Shown: positions 33,129 to 42,163 of the stretch, piece by piece | How positions within the stretch are numbered: position 1 is the first letter of the stretch | How the letters are laid out: each line of letters starts with the position of its first letter | DNA from: Bacteroidales bacterium UBA5349 | Lineage (GTDB): Bacteria; Bacteroidota; Bacteroidia; Bacteroidales; Tenuifilaceae | Assembly (NCBI GenBank): GCA_002410065.1 | Contig: DHQB01000015.1 | Coordinates: forward strand, 88,324 to 152,323 | DNA: 64,000 nt | Direction of reading: 5' to 3' | The notes under the pieces: model-generated | What the model saw: the letters and a program-made list of their open reading frames with translations, nothing else | Databases searched by the model: none | What the model was told of the DNA's origin: nothing | Translations under genes and position numbers: made by a program

Positions 33129-33133
33129 AGCTG

Positions 33134-33589
33134 TTATTTAATTGAGTTTAACTTAAGTTCTTTTGGTTTCTGAGCTTCGTGTTTGTGCTCAGGCCCAGCA
33201 TATACGTATAAATTGTTGTATATCTGTGATGCTAGGCGATTCTTTGGTAGCATACCCTTAACTGCATGTTCAATAATAGCAGTAGGCTTTTTCTGCAACC
33301 AATCCTTTGGGGTTGCGCTACGCTTACCACCAGGGAAACCCGTATAGTGGTAGTATAATTTATCGGTTATCTTATTTCCTGTAAGACGTACCTTTTCGGC
33401 GTTGATAACTATTACATTATCTCCACAATCTACGTGGGGTGTAAAGCTGGGCTTGTATTTGCCTCGCAAAATATTTGCAACTTTGCTAGCCAAACGCCCC
33501 AACACCTCATTCGTTGCATCAACAACTATCCACTCTTTTTCTACGGTGGCATCGTTGGCCGATACTGTTTTGTAACTAAGTGTATTCAC
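33134..33589 (-). CDS. rplM: 50S ribosomal protein L13
   Basis: Seen are EWIVVDATNEVLGRLAS, LRGKYKPSFTPHVDCGD, HTGFPGGKRSATPKDW-like sequence (YYHYTGFPGGKRS) and HAVKGMLPKNRLA. The length, 151 residues, is normal. It is the first gene of the rplM-rpsI-rpsB-tsf block, behind a well-placed promoter and a leader of about 65 bases. Confidence 0.98.
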   Translation of the reverse strand: MNTLSYKTVSANDATVEKEWIVVDATNEVLGRLASKVANILRGKYKPSFTPHVDCGDNVIVINAEKVRLTGNKITDKLYYHYTGFPGGKRSATPKDWLQKKPTAIIEHAVKGMLPKNRLASQIYNNLYVYAGPEHKHEAQKPKELKLNSIK

Positions 33590-33662
33590 GTTTTAAACTC
33601 CTTTGTTTTAAGTTAATACCTGTCATTAATGCGTGATCCAAACGGTTATAATAAGCGGGATG

Positions 33663-33692
33663 CAAAAATACAGTTATTTATTTAAACTCCAA
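33663..33692 (-). promoter_or_regulatory. Promoter of the rplM-rpsI-rpsB-tsf block
   Basis: On the minus strand TTG (33692-33690), exactly 19 bases, then TATTTTTG (33670-33663). This is a full Bacteroidota -33/-7 promoter, 74 bases before the rplM ATG. Confidence 0.6.
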
Positions 33693-33772
33693 CACAAACA
33701 ATTAATTAATTTTTTTGGAGTTTATTTGCTTATAAGCTTTCTTAGTTAACTTTATCCAATTATTATTGAAGT

Positions 33773-35353
33773 ATGAGAGCACTTTTTGCCCCCGAAATAC
33801 ACCGAAAGATATTCATTGCTAGTGGTTTGCTTGCTTTTGTAAGTTTGCCGTTTTCCAAGTTTACACTCACAATAGCCCTAATGTTCTTTTTTACTAACTG
33901 GTTGCTTGAAGGGAAGTGGATACAAAAATGGAATAGGCTTAAATCAAACTACTCTATATTTTTCTTTTTTGGGATATATATTTCATTGATTTTTGGTTTG
34001 TTATTGACGCAAAACTTTACTTATGGGGTTAAAGAGATAACCCAAAAGTTACCCCTATTGCTTATTCCCCTTATTTTTGCATCCACAAAACCAGTAAATG
34101 AAAGAGAAAAGCAATTATTGTTAGGGTTTTTTGTACTTGCCGTGTTGGTTTATAGCTTATTGAGTACCTATTTCTATTTTTCGGATTATAGGGGTTCTGG
34201 CAATGTAAGAGATATTTCCCTATTCGTATCTCATATTAGGTTTTCATTAATGGTTAACATTAGTATAACCATAGTAATTTGGGGTATGAGTAGGTTTCGC
34301 CCTTTATCTAAACTAAGATTTGTTCTGGAAACTATACTGCTATCCTGGTTCATTATTTACTTATTTATTTTGCAATCGCTTACAGGCCTTGTCATTTTAA
34401 TGGTGATGGTTTCGTTTTATTGTTTTTACTATGCATTTAAAATTAAAAAGATATTTTATAAGTTTTCCATTCTGCTTGCTTTAGTTTTGCTTTGGCTTAT
34501 GTCTGCCTCTTATCTATTTGTAAATGCAAGGGAATACTTTGGGAATCGGCAGTGTATTGATGAGATAAAACTACTCGATAAAACAGATAATGGAAACCCC
34601 TACAAGAATTATTTAAAAGATGTTCAATATGAAAATGGTAATTTGGTTTGGGTTAATTTGTGTAGAGAGGAGTTGGAAAAGGAGTGGAACGCTAGAAGTA
34701 GCATAAAGTATATTAGTAACGATAATCTTGGACAACCAATTGCCTCTACACTGGTTCGCTATTTAACTTCAATGGGATTGAACAAAGACTCATTAGGTGT
34801 ATGGAGCTTGTCCGAAGAAGATATTAATTATATTGAACAAGGTGTAACAAATGTTCTATTTAAGGAACATAAAATAGGATTTTATCCTAGACTATACCAG
34901 ACATTCTGGGAGATTGACCAGTATAAAACGTATGGGCATGTGAGCGGGAGTAGTTTGGTGCAACGATATGTTTTTGCTAGAGCTGGGGTAAACATATTTT
35001 TAAACAATTTTTGGTTTGGTATAGGTACGGGTGATTTAACTGATGTTTTTAATACCTACTATAAAGAGAACGAGCCTAGGCTTAATCCAGATTATTGGTA
35101 TTTAAGCCATAATCAGTTTTTAACCCAAGCAGTTCAAGTCGGATTTCTAGGCCTTCTTGTTTTTCTCTGGGGTTGGTTCTTCCCTTTATATAACCAAAGA
35201 AACAGCCTTGATTTATTGTCCTTTGCATTTTTTATAATTATTACTCTTTCAATGTTTAATGAGGATACCCTACAAACACACGTTGGTGTTTCGCTAACCG
35301 CATTGTTTTATGGCCTTTTTCTTTTTAGTGTTGACAGCAATAAAAGTTTATGA
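33773..35353 (+). CDS. O-antigen ligase/Wzy-like membrane protein
   Basis: This polytopic membrane protein has about ten hydrophobic segments and one large hydrophilic region at residues 250-410, between the N-terminal helices and the last group. That is the layout of the O-antigen ligase/polymerase superfamily. The C-terminal part WFGIGTGDLTDVF and LSHNQFLTQAVQVGFLG matches the conserved Wzy_C region, where HNQ-L-Q-GFLG is typical. It likely joins or polymerises surface polysaccharide. At 526 residues it is longer than average because of the loop. The next gene overlaps it by four bases (ATGA), although the two have no obvious functional link. Confidence 0.75.
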   Translation: MRALFAPEIHRKIFIASGLLAFVSLPFSKFTLTIALMFFFTNWLLEGKWIQKWNRLKSNYSIFFFFGIYISLIFGLLLTQNFTYGVKEITQKLPLLLIPLIFASTKPVNEREKQLLLGFFVLAVLVYSLLSTYFYFSDYRGSGNVRDISLFVSHIRFSLMVNISITIVIWGMSRFRPLSKLRFVLETILLSWFIIYLFILQSLTGLVILMVMVSFYCFYYAFKIKKIFYKFSILLALVLLWLMSASYLFVNAREYFGNRQCIDEIKLLDKTDNGNPYKNYLKDVQYENGNLVWVNLCREELEKEWNARSSIKYISNDNLGQPIASTLVRYLTSMGLNKDSLGVWSLSEEDINYIEQGVTNVLFKEHKIGFYPRLYQTFWEIDQYKTYGHVSGSSLVQRYVFARAGVNIFLNNFWFGIGTGDLTDVFNTYYKENEPRLNPDYWYLSHNQFLTQAVQVGFLGLLVFLWGWFFPLYNQRNSLDLLSFAFFIIITLSMFNEDTLQTHVGVSLTALFYGLFLFSVDSNKSL

Positions 35354-35895
35354 GTTCTACTTCTAATGACATATTGGGGAATGTTTTTTTTAATGAGAGT
35401 GCATTGAGTATTGCCCCCAATTTACTCGGGTGCAAGATATTCCGCCGATATAAAGATAACACTGTAAAGGGCTTTACTATTACGGAGGTTGAGGCATACG
35501 GAGGCGAGGAGGACCTAGCATGCCATGCTAGTAAGGGAATAACAGAGAGAACCAGCATAATGTACAAGTCTGGGGGGTATCTCTATGTTTATCTTATATA
35601 TGGAATGCATTGGATGCTGAATATAGTATCCGGAGCCGAAGGGTCGCCCCAAGCAGTTTTAATTAGAGGTTTAGCTGAATGTTATGGTCCAGGGCGACTA
35701 ACCAAACTACTTGCTATTGATAAATCGTTTAATGGTAGGCACCTTGGTGAACTCGAAGATTTGTGGATAGAAAAAGCCCAGCACAATTATAAGTATAATG
35801 CTGGGCCACGTATAGGAGTTAATTATGCAGGTGAATATTGGTCAAATGTGCCTTGGCGTTTTTGGATTGATCAGAATAATCAAAAAGGATTTTAA
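35350..35895 (+). CDS. mpg: 3-methyladenine DNA glycosylase, AAG/MPG type
   Basis: This single-domain base-excision glycosylase removes alkylated purines. The active-site region is ITEVEAYGGEEDLACHA, with catalytic glutamate in EVEAYGG, and YVYLIYGMHWMLNIV and LIRGLAECYGPGRLTK are the other family blocks. At 181 residues it is slightly short. Its start overlaps the O-antigen-ligase-like gene by four bases, so translation is probably coupled. Its stop shares two bases with the stop of the convergent PfkB gene. Confidence 0.93.
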   Translation: MSSTSNDILGNVFFNESALSIAPNLLGCKIFRRYKDNTVKGFTITEVEAYGGEEDLACHASKGITERTSIMYKSGGYLYVYLIYGMHWMLNIVSGAEGSPQAVLIRGLAECYGPGRLTKLLAIDKSFNGRHLGELEDLWIEKAQHNYKYNAGPRIGVNYAGEYWSNVPWRFWIDQNNQKGF

Positions 35896-36890
35896 CCTAC
35901 AATCTTTTCGCCGTTTGCTATTCGCTTAACCTGATTTCTTAAATGCTCCCAGGTGGAATCGATCATTTTCGGACCAATTGTTTCAATAACTTTTCCAGAG
36001 AGAATTGCGCCAATTTCTCCGCTTTGCTCAAGCGATAATCCTTTTGATTGGCCATAGAGAAACCCAGAAGCATACATGTCGCCAGCCCCTGTTGTATCAA
36101 TTGAATTAGCCTTTACTACACCAACCTCACAGGTGTAATCGCCAGACTTTATCATTGAACCCTTAGCACCCACCTTTACTACAGCAATTTTTACCATTGA
36201 GGCGATATCCACGAGTGCATCTTCAGGGTTTTTCCCTGTAAACGCCTTTGCTTCCTCCTCATTGGCAAAAACAATATCCACATACTTTTTAACCATCTCT
36301 TTCAGAAAGTCGATATTTTCTTCCACAACATTATAGCTTGCTAAGTCTAAAGAAACAGTTAAACCAGCTTTCTTGGCAAGTTTAAGTGCTTTTTCAATCA
36401 GCGCATGGTTTTGCACAAGGTATCCCTCAATATGAAAATAGGTGTGCCCTTTAAACTGGTCAATACTAATATCTTCAGGAGTCATCTCTATAGCAGCACC
36501 AAGGTTAACGGCAAATGTGCGTTCTGAATCTGGTGAAACAAGAGCTAGAGCTCTACCTGTTTGAAACTTTCCTTTCAATAGTGTTGGGCTTATACCTGCC
36601 TTTACCATATCCTCAAAAAAGAATTTTCCCATTTCATCATTGCCTACCTTACCGATAAAAGCGGTTTTGGATCCTAGATGGGCCAGGCCATTTATGGTAT
36701 TGGCAGCACTACCACCTGTTGCCAATGTCTGCTTGAAGTTTTTGGTTTTAACCATTGCATTGTTAATGGTCTCTTCATTAACAATTTGCATGCTCCCCTT
36801 AGGGAGGTTTAGTTCGTTAAGTACGATGTCACTTTCTATGCTAGTCATAATATCCACTAGCGCATTTCCAATTCCTAGTATGCTTGCCAT
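35892..36890 (-). CDS. PfkB-family carbohydrate/nucleoside kinase
   Basis: This ribokinase-fold kinase probably phosphorylates a sugar or adenosine. The N-terminal motif GIGNALVDIMTSIES, TGGSAANTINGLAHLG, the substrate-lid GKVGNDEMGKFF and the C-terminal catalytic ANSIDTTGAGDMYASGFLYG (aspartate base in GAGD) are all present. The length, 332 residues, and the Bacteroidota distribution fit members often named adenosine kinase; the substrate is not proven. A possible promoter with TACCTTTA lies 31 bases upstream. It converges on mpg with overlapping stop codons. Confidence 0.88.
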   Translation of the reverse strand: MASILGIGNALVDIMTSIESDIVLNELNLPKGSMQIVNEETINNAMVKTKNFKQTLATGGSAANTINGLAHLGSKTAFIGKVGNDEMGKFFFEDMVKAGISPTLLKGKFQTGRALALVSPDSERTFAVNLGAAIEMTPEDISIDQFKGHTYFHIEGYLVQNHALIEKALKLAKKAGLTVSLDLASYNVVEENIDFLKEMVKKYVDIVFANEEEAKAFTGKNPEDALVDIASMVKIAVVKVGAKGSMIKSGDYTCEVGVVKANSIDTTGAGDMYASGFLYGQSKGLSLEQSGEIGAILSGKVIETIGPKMIDSTWEHLRNQVKRIANGEKIVG

Positions 36891-36920
36891 TTTTAAAATA
36901 TTTAGTTCAAAATAATTCTG

Positions 36921-36928
36921 TAAAGGTA
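36921..36928 (-). promoter_or_regulatory. Weak -7-like box TACCTTTA of PfkB gene
   Basis: TACCTTTA differs from TAnnTTTG in its last base. The same extended TCTGTAAAGGTA (plus strand) recurs before the lipoprotein gene at 38582, which makes it more notable. Confidence 0.25.
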
Positions 36929-36972
36929 CAATTTATAATGTGAAGAGAATTTAGAAAATTCTAACCAAAAAG

Positions 36973-37003
36973 TTTGCTCCAAATGGAAAAGGTAGTATAT
37001 TTG
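36973..37003 (+). promoter_or_regulatory. Promoter of tRNA-Asn
   Basis: TTTG (36973-36976), exactly 19 bases, then TATATTTG (36996-37003), about 36 bases before the tRNA. This is a textbook Bacteroidota promoter. Confidence 0.65.
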
Positions 37004-37039
37004 CAGTCGCAAAATCATGAGTGATTTTGTAATCAACAT

Positions 37040-37113
37040 TCCTCATTAGCTCAGTTGGTTAGAGCACCTGACTGTTAATCAGGGGGTCCTAGGTTCAAGT
37101 CCTAGATGAGGAG
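37040..37113 (+). tRNA. tRNA-Asn (anticodon GTT)
   Basis: The 74-base gene has acceptor stem TCCTCAT/ATGAGGA, D-loop AGTTGGTTAGA, anticodon stem CCTGA/TCAGG with loop CTGTTAA (anticodon GTT), T-loop TTCAAGT and discriminator G. CCA is not encoded. A promoter and a terminator flank it, so it is a single-gene unit. Confidence 0.97.
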
Positions 37114-37116
37114 CAT

Positions 37117-37142
37117 AAGCCTGAAGAGATTCAGGCTTTTTT
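37117..37142 (+). terminator. Terminator of tRNA-Asn
   Basis: AAGCCTGAA (37117-37125), GAGA loop, TTCAGGCTT (37130-37138), then a T-run. Confidence 0.85.
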
Positions 37143-37157
37143 ATTTTGTTTGGATAA

Positions 37158-37191
37158 AAAAAGGGAATGTGGCTAGCCACATTCCCTTTTT
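37158..37191 (-). terminator. Palindromic terminator at the end of the sensory gene run
   Basis: A 34-base perfect palindrome centred at 37174/37175 has an A-run on one side and a T-run on the other. It lies 19 bases past the stop at 37211 and is the first clear terminator below base 50878 on this strand. Confidence 0.8.
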
Positions 37192-37210
37192 GTTAATGCT
37201 GGTTTAACTA

Positions 37211-37648
37211 TTACATTGTATCAACAAGTGAAAGCAGACCGACTGCAAGCCCTGGTTTGCCATCCCTAAAATTATAGAAAAGATGGTAGGCACCTGTTTT
37301 CGTGCAAACGTAATCTATCGAAGGGTAATCTTGACCAGTTGCCACAACGTAGGTTGTTGCCTGTAAGCGGTTATTATCAAGAAGTTGAAGAACAACTTTG
37401 CCTTCAAAATCATTGGAATTACAAACAGAAAACCTATATTTTATTCCTTTTTTTAGGATAACAGAGAAGCGTTGGGTTGGTGGGGGATTTCCTGCATCAA
37501 GCCGTATCTTAAAATCCTTGAGGAAGGTTGCCTCGCCCGCTACCATAGCGCAAATCTCAACTAAATCATCTTCGGATTGACCAAATGAGTTGGCAGAGAA
37601 TCCAAAAAGGAATAATGAAATTAAAAGAAGAATGGTTCTATTTTTCAT
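37211..37648 (-). CDS. Small secreted protein, unknown
   Basis: I do not recognise this family. Residues 1-23 are a signal peptide (ILLLISLFLFGFSANSFGQ), so the product is probably periplasmic or secreted, with a mature size near 120 residues. It contains FSVILKKGIKYRFSVCNSND and KTGAYHLFYNFRDGKPG, a pattern resembling beta-sandwich ligand or carbohydrate-binding domains, and three mature cysteines. It is the last gene of an eleven-gene co-directional run, 22 bases after a lipoprotein gene, so it may act with that lipoprotein and the ABC transporter upstream. Confidence 0.75.
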   Translation of the reverse strand: MKNRTILLLISLFLFGFSANSFGQSEDDLVEICAMVAGEATFLKDFKIRLDAGNPPPTQRFSVILKKGIKYRFSVCNSNDFEGKVVLQLLDNNRLQATTYVVATGQDYPSIDYVCTKTGAYHLFYNFRDGKPGLAVGLLSLVDTM

Positions 37649-37670
37649 AGCAAAAAAGTTTCTATTTTTA

Positions 37671-38582
37671 TTAACCCTTTAAAAGCTTGTTTCTAATCTC
37701 TTGTACTTTCTTAATAATATTTTGCAATACTTCATCAGGCATATCGATAAACTGCTTGTCGTTTTGCTGGAAAGTTAGCACTCCATTCTTTTCAATAGGA
37801 GTAGGATCGCCATATTCGTATGTAATCTTAATGTCTTTAAAAAGGGTTTGAATTTCTTCAAAATCTGAAATCAGCAAAGCAACATTAGGGTCTTTCTTAT
37901 AGTTATTGAGGAGGAGCATTAGGCTGTTCATAATAATCTTTTGCTCTCCAATTGTCTCGTTTATCCTTATGTTGTTAGCACTCTGGGCAACTCTAGTTGA
38001 AATATATAAACCTTCTATCCAAACACCAGCAACAATAACTACGCTAAGCTGTGCCCTATTAGTCTCACGCAGGTAGTTGTCAATCCGATTAAAACTTTGC
38101 TGGGATATTAGAACAAGTGAGTCAATGTTCTCTCTGTTGGTTGCGATGCGGCTTAGGGTGCTAAAATCAAAGAATTGTCCAACCTGGATACCATCGGCCA
38201 AATTTTTAATGGTAGTTATGTAGTTTATCACCAAGGAGGTTCTTTCGTACATATTGATGTAGCCTAAATCCGCACCATAAATTCCAAGGCCAAGTGCCTT
38301 TTGGAAACTGGTGTTAAGAGAGTTTCCCAATTCAGTATTAGCAAGATAACTACGGTCAAAGGGGATGTTTAAGCCTTTTATTAGTGCTGCTGTTTCAACA
38401 GGTGAAGCAACGTTCTGAATCATATCATCAATAACCTCCGAAGCAATATCTAGGGGTTTATCGTCATAGAGTTCATCGGGAATATCGAATTCGTCTTTGC
38501 TAATGTTGTCATCAGATGAGAAAAATCTACATGATGACATCAGTAGGGTTGTGCTTATAATGAGAATTAATAGTTTTTGCAT
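37671..38582 (-). CDS. Lipoprotein, unknown family
   Basis: The N terminus is a lipoprotein signal with lipobox MSSC (Cys17). The mature protein is about 285 residues, acidic at its start (DDNISKDEFDIPDELYDD) and then mainly helical, with VSLVINYITTIKNLADG-like and QSFNRIDNYLRETNRAQLS stretches. No catalytic motif is seen. I do not recognise the family. It lies 56 bases after the ABC transporter gene; a possible -7 box in that gap (38621-38628) could give it some independent expression. Context suggests it is an envelope partner of the transporter or of the small secreted protein. Confidence 0.75.
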   Translation of the reverse strand: MQKLLILIISTTLLMSSCRFFSSDDNISKDEFDIPDELYDDKPLDIASEVIDDMIQNVASPVETAALIKGLNIPFDRSYLANTELGNSLNTSFQKALGLGIYGADLGYINMYERTSLVINYITTIKNLADGIQVGQFFDFSTLSRIATNRENIDSLVLISQQSFNRIDNYLRETNRAQLSVVIVAGVWIEGLYISTRVAQSANNIRINETIGEQKIIMNSLMLLLNNYKKDPNVALLISDFEEIQTLFKDIKITYEYGDPTPIEKNGVLTFQQNDKQFIDMPDEVLQNIIKKVQEIRNKLLKG

Positions 38583-38620
38583 AATAATCTTAAATTAAAT
38601 AGATTGTTTGCTCTTATCTG

Positions 38621-38628
38621 TAAAGGTA
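38621..38628 (-). promoter_or_regulatory. Possible internal promoter before lipoprotein gene
   Basis: TACCTTTA on the minus strand, in the same extended context as the PfkB box at 36921. It is weak evidence for an internal start. Confidence 0.2.
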
Positions 38629-38638
38629 TAAAAATAGA

Positions 38639-41600
38639 TTATTTTTTAAGTTTTGGCAATTTTATTTTACCCAAAAATTCAATTAATTTCTTAAGCAATT
38701 CAAAATAGAGGGTAAAATAAAGAATAAAAGTCATAAACCATATAAAGCAAACATTGAACCAAAACGTATCATAGAATTTACCTAAAAATTGTTTTCGGGG
38801 TGCAAGGAAATGCGATCTGAAGTCGAAACGATTGTTTGGTATGGGATCGCGGTATATTGGATCATTCTGTTGTACTAGTTCACCTTTGTAGTTAAGGATG
38901 TTAGTCTTCTCAAATTTCTTTGTTGCTAAATCGGCAATGCTTTCGTTATGATAAGCATTTCGCTTTGCTTCGTATAACTTGGCGTTTGTAGTAACAAGGT
39001 GCGAAATAATTCGATCTCGCTTTTGATTTGCGGTTTGAAAAATCTGCTTATAGTGAGTCTTAAGTTCTTCAAGGTAGTCAATAGTGGAGTAGGCTACCTC
39101 ATAATTAAATGAGCTATAATTTAACGAATCAAGATATCGATATGGAATTGCAGGGGCGAGGTAGTTTATCTCATAAAAAAGCGAATTGTAAAGAACAAGG
39201 AGATCATCCAATAATTTTGCTTTATTCTTTTCTTTCTCGGCAATTAGTTCAATGCTTTCAGCTATTATCTTCTCAAGTTCTGGAATGTAGTATACAAGTT
39301 TGTAATCTGCGTTTCGTTCAATCTTTTCTATCTCATAAAAATGCTTCTGGAATTCATTATCCTTAAATTGGTGAACAACAAGAGCCTCATAACCCCATTT
39401 AGTAACCATAAACTCTGCAACTAGCGGAACCCTATTAAAACTTCCAACGGCCCTATTTAGCTTCTCAAAGCTGAACATAGCTCCCGATAAAACCATCATT
39501 GGGATCATTATCAGGGGAATAACTATATAGATGGTAACAGCAGAGTTAAAGGTTGCTGATATGTTCAAGCCTAGCAGGTTGGCGAATACTGCTGTTGAAA
39601 AAAGAATCAACCAGTACTCAAAGTACATTCCTTGTATCTGCAGAATACCATTTGCAATTAGCACAAAGGTTATACTTTGGATTGCTGAAAGGATTAGCAG
39701 GATAAATATCTTACTAAAAAGATAAGAAGTGCGGCTTAGATTAAGGAATGCCTCCCGTTTAAGTATTTTTCTGTCCCTAAATATCTCCTCGGCGCTAACT
39801 GTAAGCCCAATAAACAGCGCCACAATAAGCGCCATAAATATGTAAATGGGAATATTCTCATTCTCCCGCAATATATACAGGTTAGAGTTTGGATCCGCAA
39901 TGTACCTAATAACAAAAGCAAGAATGAAACCTAGTATTGGTGTTTCGAGCAGGTTAAGAACAATGTATTGGGTATTGCTAACCTTAGAGAGCAGGTCTCT
40001 AGTAGTGTATATAAAAAACTGCTTTAATTTTGATGGGATATTCAGCGATTTTGGTGGAGGCTGTGTCTCGTCGGGGATAGACTTCAGCTTGATCCTCTCC
40101 TTATAGTGATCCTCCCACTTAGCAGGTGAAACTCTTCGTGTTGGGGTATATCGGCCAAATTCATCAACTACTTTGGCTTCAATAATGTTGAAAATAAGTT
40201 CTGGGTTAACGTTACCACATGTAGGACATTCTCCCTGATCCCTATTGATCTGCATGTCGATACGTTTAAAGTACATCACAGCTTCTACGGGATTGCCGTA
40301 GTAGATTAGGTACCCTCCAGTATCCAAAATCATCATATTGTCAAACATTTTATAGATGTCTGACGATGGTTGGTGTATTACAACAAAAATGAGTTTGCCC
40401 TTTAGGGTTAATTCCCTAAGCAGGTCCATTACGTTTTCTGAGTCGCGCGATGACAGGCCTGATGTTGGCTCGTCAACAAAAAGGATTGCGGGTTCGCGAA
40501 TAAGCTCAAGGGCTATGTTGAGCCTTTTGCGTTGACCCCCTGAGATCATCTTGTTTAAGGGTGATCCAACTTTAAGACTCCTACGTTCGAATAGGCCAAG
40601 GTTCTGCAGGGTTTTATCGACAAGTTTTGTAAGTTCCTCTTCCGTTTTATCCTTAAAACAAAGTTTGGCGTTGTAGTAAAGGTTCTGGAAAACGGTTAAC
40701 TCTTCTATAAGCAAATCATCCTGTGGTATAACGCCAATAACTCCCTCGAGCATTTCTCTCTCGTTGTGCAGATCAATCCCATTAATGGAAACCTTACCAC
40801 TTGTAGGTTTTTCAATACCCGCTAGAACATTAAGGAGGGTTGTTTTTCCTGCTCCGCTAGCACCCATTATTCCAATTAACTTCCCTTGCTCTTCCTTAAA
40901 GGTGATGTTGCGAAGGCCAATGGCGCCACTTTTAAATTTAAAACCTACATCACTAACGCCATACGATATGCGGATGTTGGTTGAGTCGGCTAGGAAGTGG
41001 GCAACAACATCGGTATAGTAAACGGGTTTGCCTTTAGGGAGTTTTATTGAACTACCACTAGCGAAAAGGTAGATGCGTTTATTGTCAATGGGGAGACCGT
41101 TAAGGAATACATCCTCAGTACCAGTATATCGAAGGAAGTAAAGATCTTCGCTTTTTATTTGTAGAATGAATAGGTGTCCGTTAAGGGCCTCGGTTGGAAT
41201 ATGTTTGCAGTTTTCTCCCCTTTGTTCGTTGTCGTGAATGGTAAGGATGCTTGAGTAGTCGAGTAATTTTGGATCATTGTTGATCACAAAGTTTTCAATA
41301 TCAATAAACTCCTCTTTTGATACCTTAAAAACATCGGCTACTGTATTGATGATGGCCATGCGCTGATCGGTAAATTTTCTGTCGGCATTTACCAATTCAA
41401 ACAAGCGAACCAGAGCTACAACTTTCTGCTTTTGGGTAAGGGTTTTGTTAATTTTTTTGCATATCCCAAGGATTTTTACGGAATCTCTTACTGAGGTTAA
41501 CTTAACCTTTTTAGGCTGTCCATCTGCTTCCTCGTCTTTTTCGGCATCAAGGTCTGCATGCTGCTCAAAAAGTTTAATGTATTCTTCAACGGATTCGTCG

Positions 41601-41719
41601 TTGAGCTGTTGCATAAGAAAGTTAACCACAAAGTCGCGTTCATTCGACTCAAGGCCTTCGTCTTGCTTTGCAATGATTGCAAACAATTGCATTAAAGCCT
41701 TCAGAATTTCTTCACTCAT
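38639..41719 (-). CDS. ABCG-type ABC transporter with N-terminal TerB-like domain
   Basis: This is a fused ATPase/permease of 1026 residues. Residues 1-150 (LMQLFAIIAKQDEGLESNER) look like a TerB-type helical metal/stress domain. Residues 170-260 form a beta-rich, FHA-like linker (HLFILQIKSEDLYFLRYTG). The ATPase follows with Walker A GASGAGKTT, signature ISGGQRKRL, Walker B ILFVDEPTSGL and H-loop VVIHQPS. Residues about 580-790 carry five to six membrane helices of the ABC2/ABCG class, then a long extracytoplasmic helical region and a final membrane helix near 1000. The half-transporter probably dimerises. The direction is probably export, and the substrate is unknown. It follows siaC- and siaB-like genes in one run, which suggests control by that switch. 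Confidence 0.88.
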   Translation of the reverse strand: MSEEILKALMQLFAIIAKQDEGLESNERDFVVNFLMQQLNDESVEEYIKLFEQHADLDAEKDEEADGQPKKVKLTSVRDSVKILGICKKINKTLTQKQKVVALVRLFELVNADRKFTDQRMAIINTVADVFKVSKEEFIDIENFVINNDPKLLDYSSILTIHDNEQRGENCKHIPTEALNGHLFILQIKSEDLYFLRYTGTEDVFLNGLPIDNKRIYLFASGSSIKLPKGKPVYYTDVVAHFLADSTNIRISYGVSDVGFKFKSGAIGLRNITFKEEQGKLIGIMGASGAGKTTLLNVLAGIEKPTSGKVSINGIDLHNEREMLEGVIGVIPQDDLLIEELTVFQNLYYNAKLCFKDKTEEELTKLVDKTLQNLGLFERRSLKVGSPLNKMISGGQRKRLNIALELIREPAILFVDEPTSGLSSRDSENVMDLLRELTLKGKLIFVVIHQPSSDIYKMFDNMMILDTGGYLIYYGNPVEAVMYFKRIDMQINRDQGECPTCGNVNPELIFNIIEAKVVDEFGRYTPTRRVSPAKWEDHYKERIKLKSIPDETQPPPKSLNIPSKLKQFFIYTTRDLLSKVSNTQYIVLNLLETPILGFILAFVIRYIADPNSNLYILRENENIPIYIFMALIVALFIGLTVSAEEIFRDRKILKREAFLNLSRTSYLFSKIFILLILSAIQSITFVLIANGILQIQGMYFEYWLILFSTAVFANLLGLNISATFNSAVTIYIVIPLIMIPMMVLSGAMFSFEKLNRAVGSFNRVPLVAEFMVTKWGYEALVVHQFKDNEFQKHFYEIEKIERNADYKLVYYIPELEKIIAESIELIAEKEKNKAKLLDDLLVLYNSLFYEINYLAPAIPYRYLDSLNYSSFNYEVAYSTIDYLEELKTHYKQIFQTANQKRDRIISHLVTTNAKLYEAKRNAYHNESIADLATKKFEKTNILNYKGELVQQNDPIYRDPIPNNRFDFRSHFLAPRKQFLGKFYDTFWFNVCFIWFMTFILYFTLYFELLKKLIEFLGKIKLPKLKK

Positions 41720-41768
41720 GGTTTAGCTTTTAGCCGATTTTACAGCAATTTAGTGCGTAAATGGTAAA

Positions 41769-42152
41769 CTAACTTAATGTGTAACTAACCTGTTCAAACG
41801 GAACATCAACAATGTCGGCGTACTCTTCGCCTGCCTCTTGCATATCCTCATCATCCTCTGGATAGTACCATTTTACTAGTATGAACTTCTTGTCTTCGTG
41901 CATCTCTTCAAGTTTCATCAGAATATCGAGCAAGAGTTTTGAACTAGCAGTATTAAAGTAAACCAATTTAAAGGTAAAAATGGTCTTTTCATTAGGGCTA
42001 GCAGCATATTCGTCTAGCCAGTTTAGTATTGGGTCGTAAAATGCAGTAACATCTTCGGGCAGCGAGCGGCCAGAAATCTCAAAGATGTCATTATCAGCAT
42101 CAAGAATTACAGTTGGGGTATCATCAGTACCCAGGATCTTTATAGTTTCCAT
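41769..42152 (-). CDS. SiaC-like regulatory phosphoprotein (DUF1987)
   Basis: The 127-residue protein matches the SiaC/DUF1987 family: PTVILDADNDIFEISGRSLPED-like start, FTFKLVYFNTASSKLLL and a C-terminal acidic stretch. In Pseudomonas aeruginosa SiaC is phosphorylated by the kinase SiaB on Thr68, dephosphorylated by SiaA, and in its unphosphorylated form activates the diguanylate cyclase SiaD. Counting from the ATG, the threonine of YFNTASS here is also residue 68. It sits 11 bases after the SiaB-like gene and 49 before the ABC transporter. No GGDEF protein is in the window, so its target must be something else or lie elsewhere. Confidence 0.85.
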   Translation of the reverse strand: METIKILGTDDTPTVILDADNDIFEISGRSLPEDVTAFYDPILNWLDEYAASPNEKTIFTFKLVYFNTASSKLLLDILMKLEEMHEDKKFILVKWYYPEDDEDMQEAGEEYADIVDVPFEQVSYTLS

Positions 42153-42163
42153 AGGTCAGTCGT

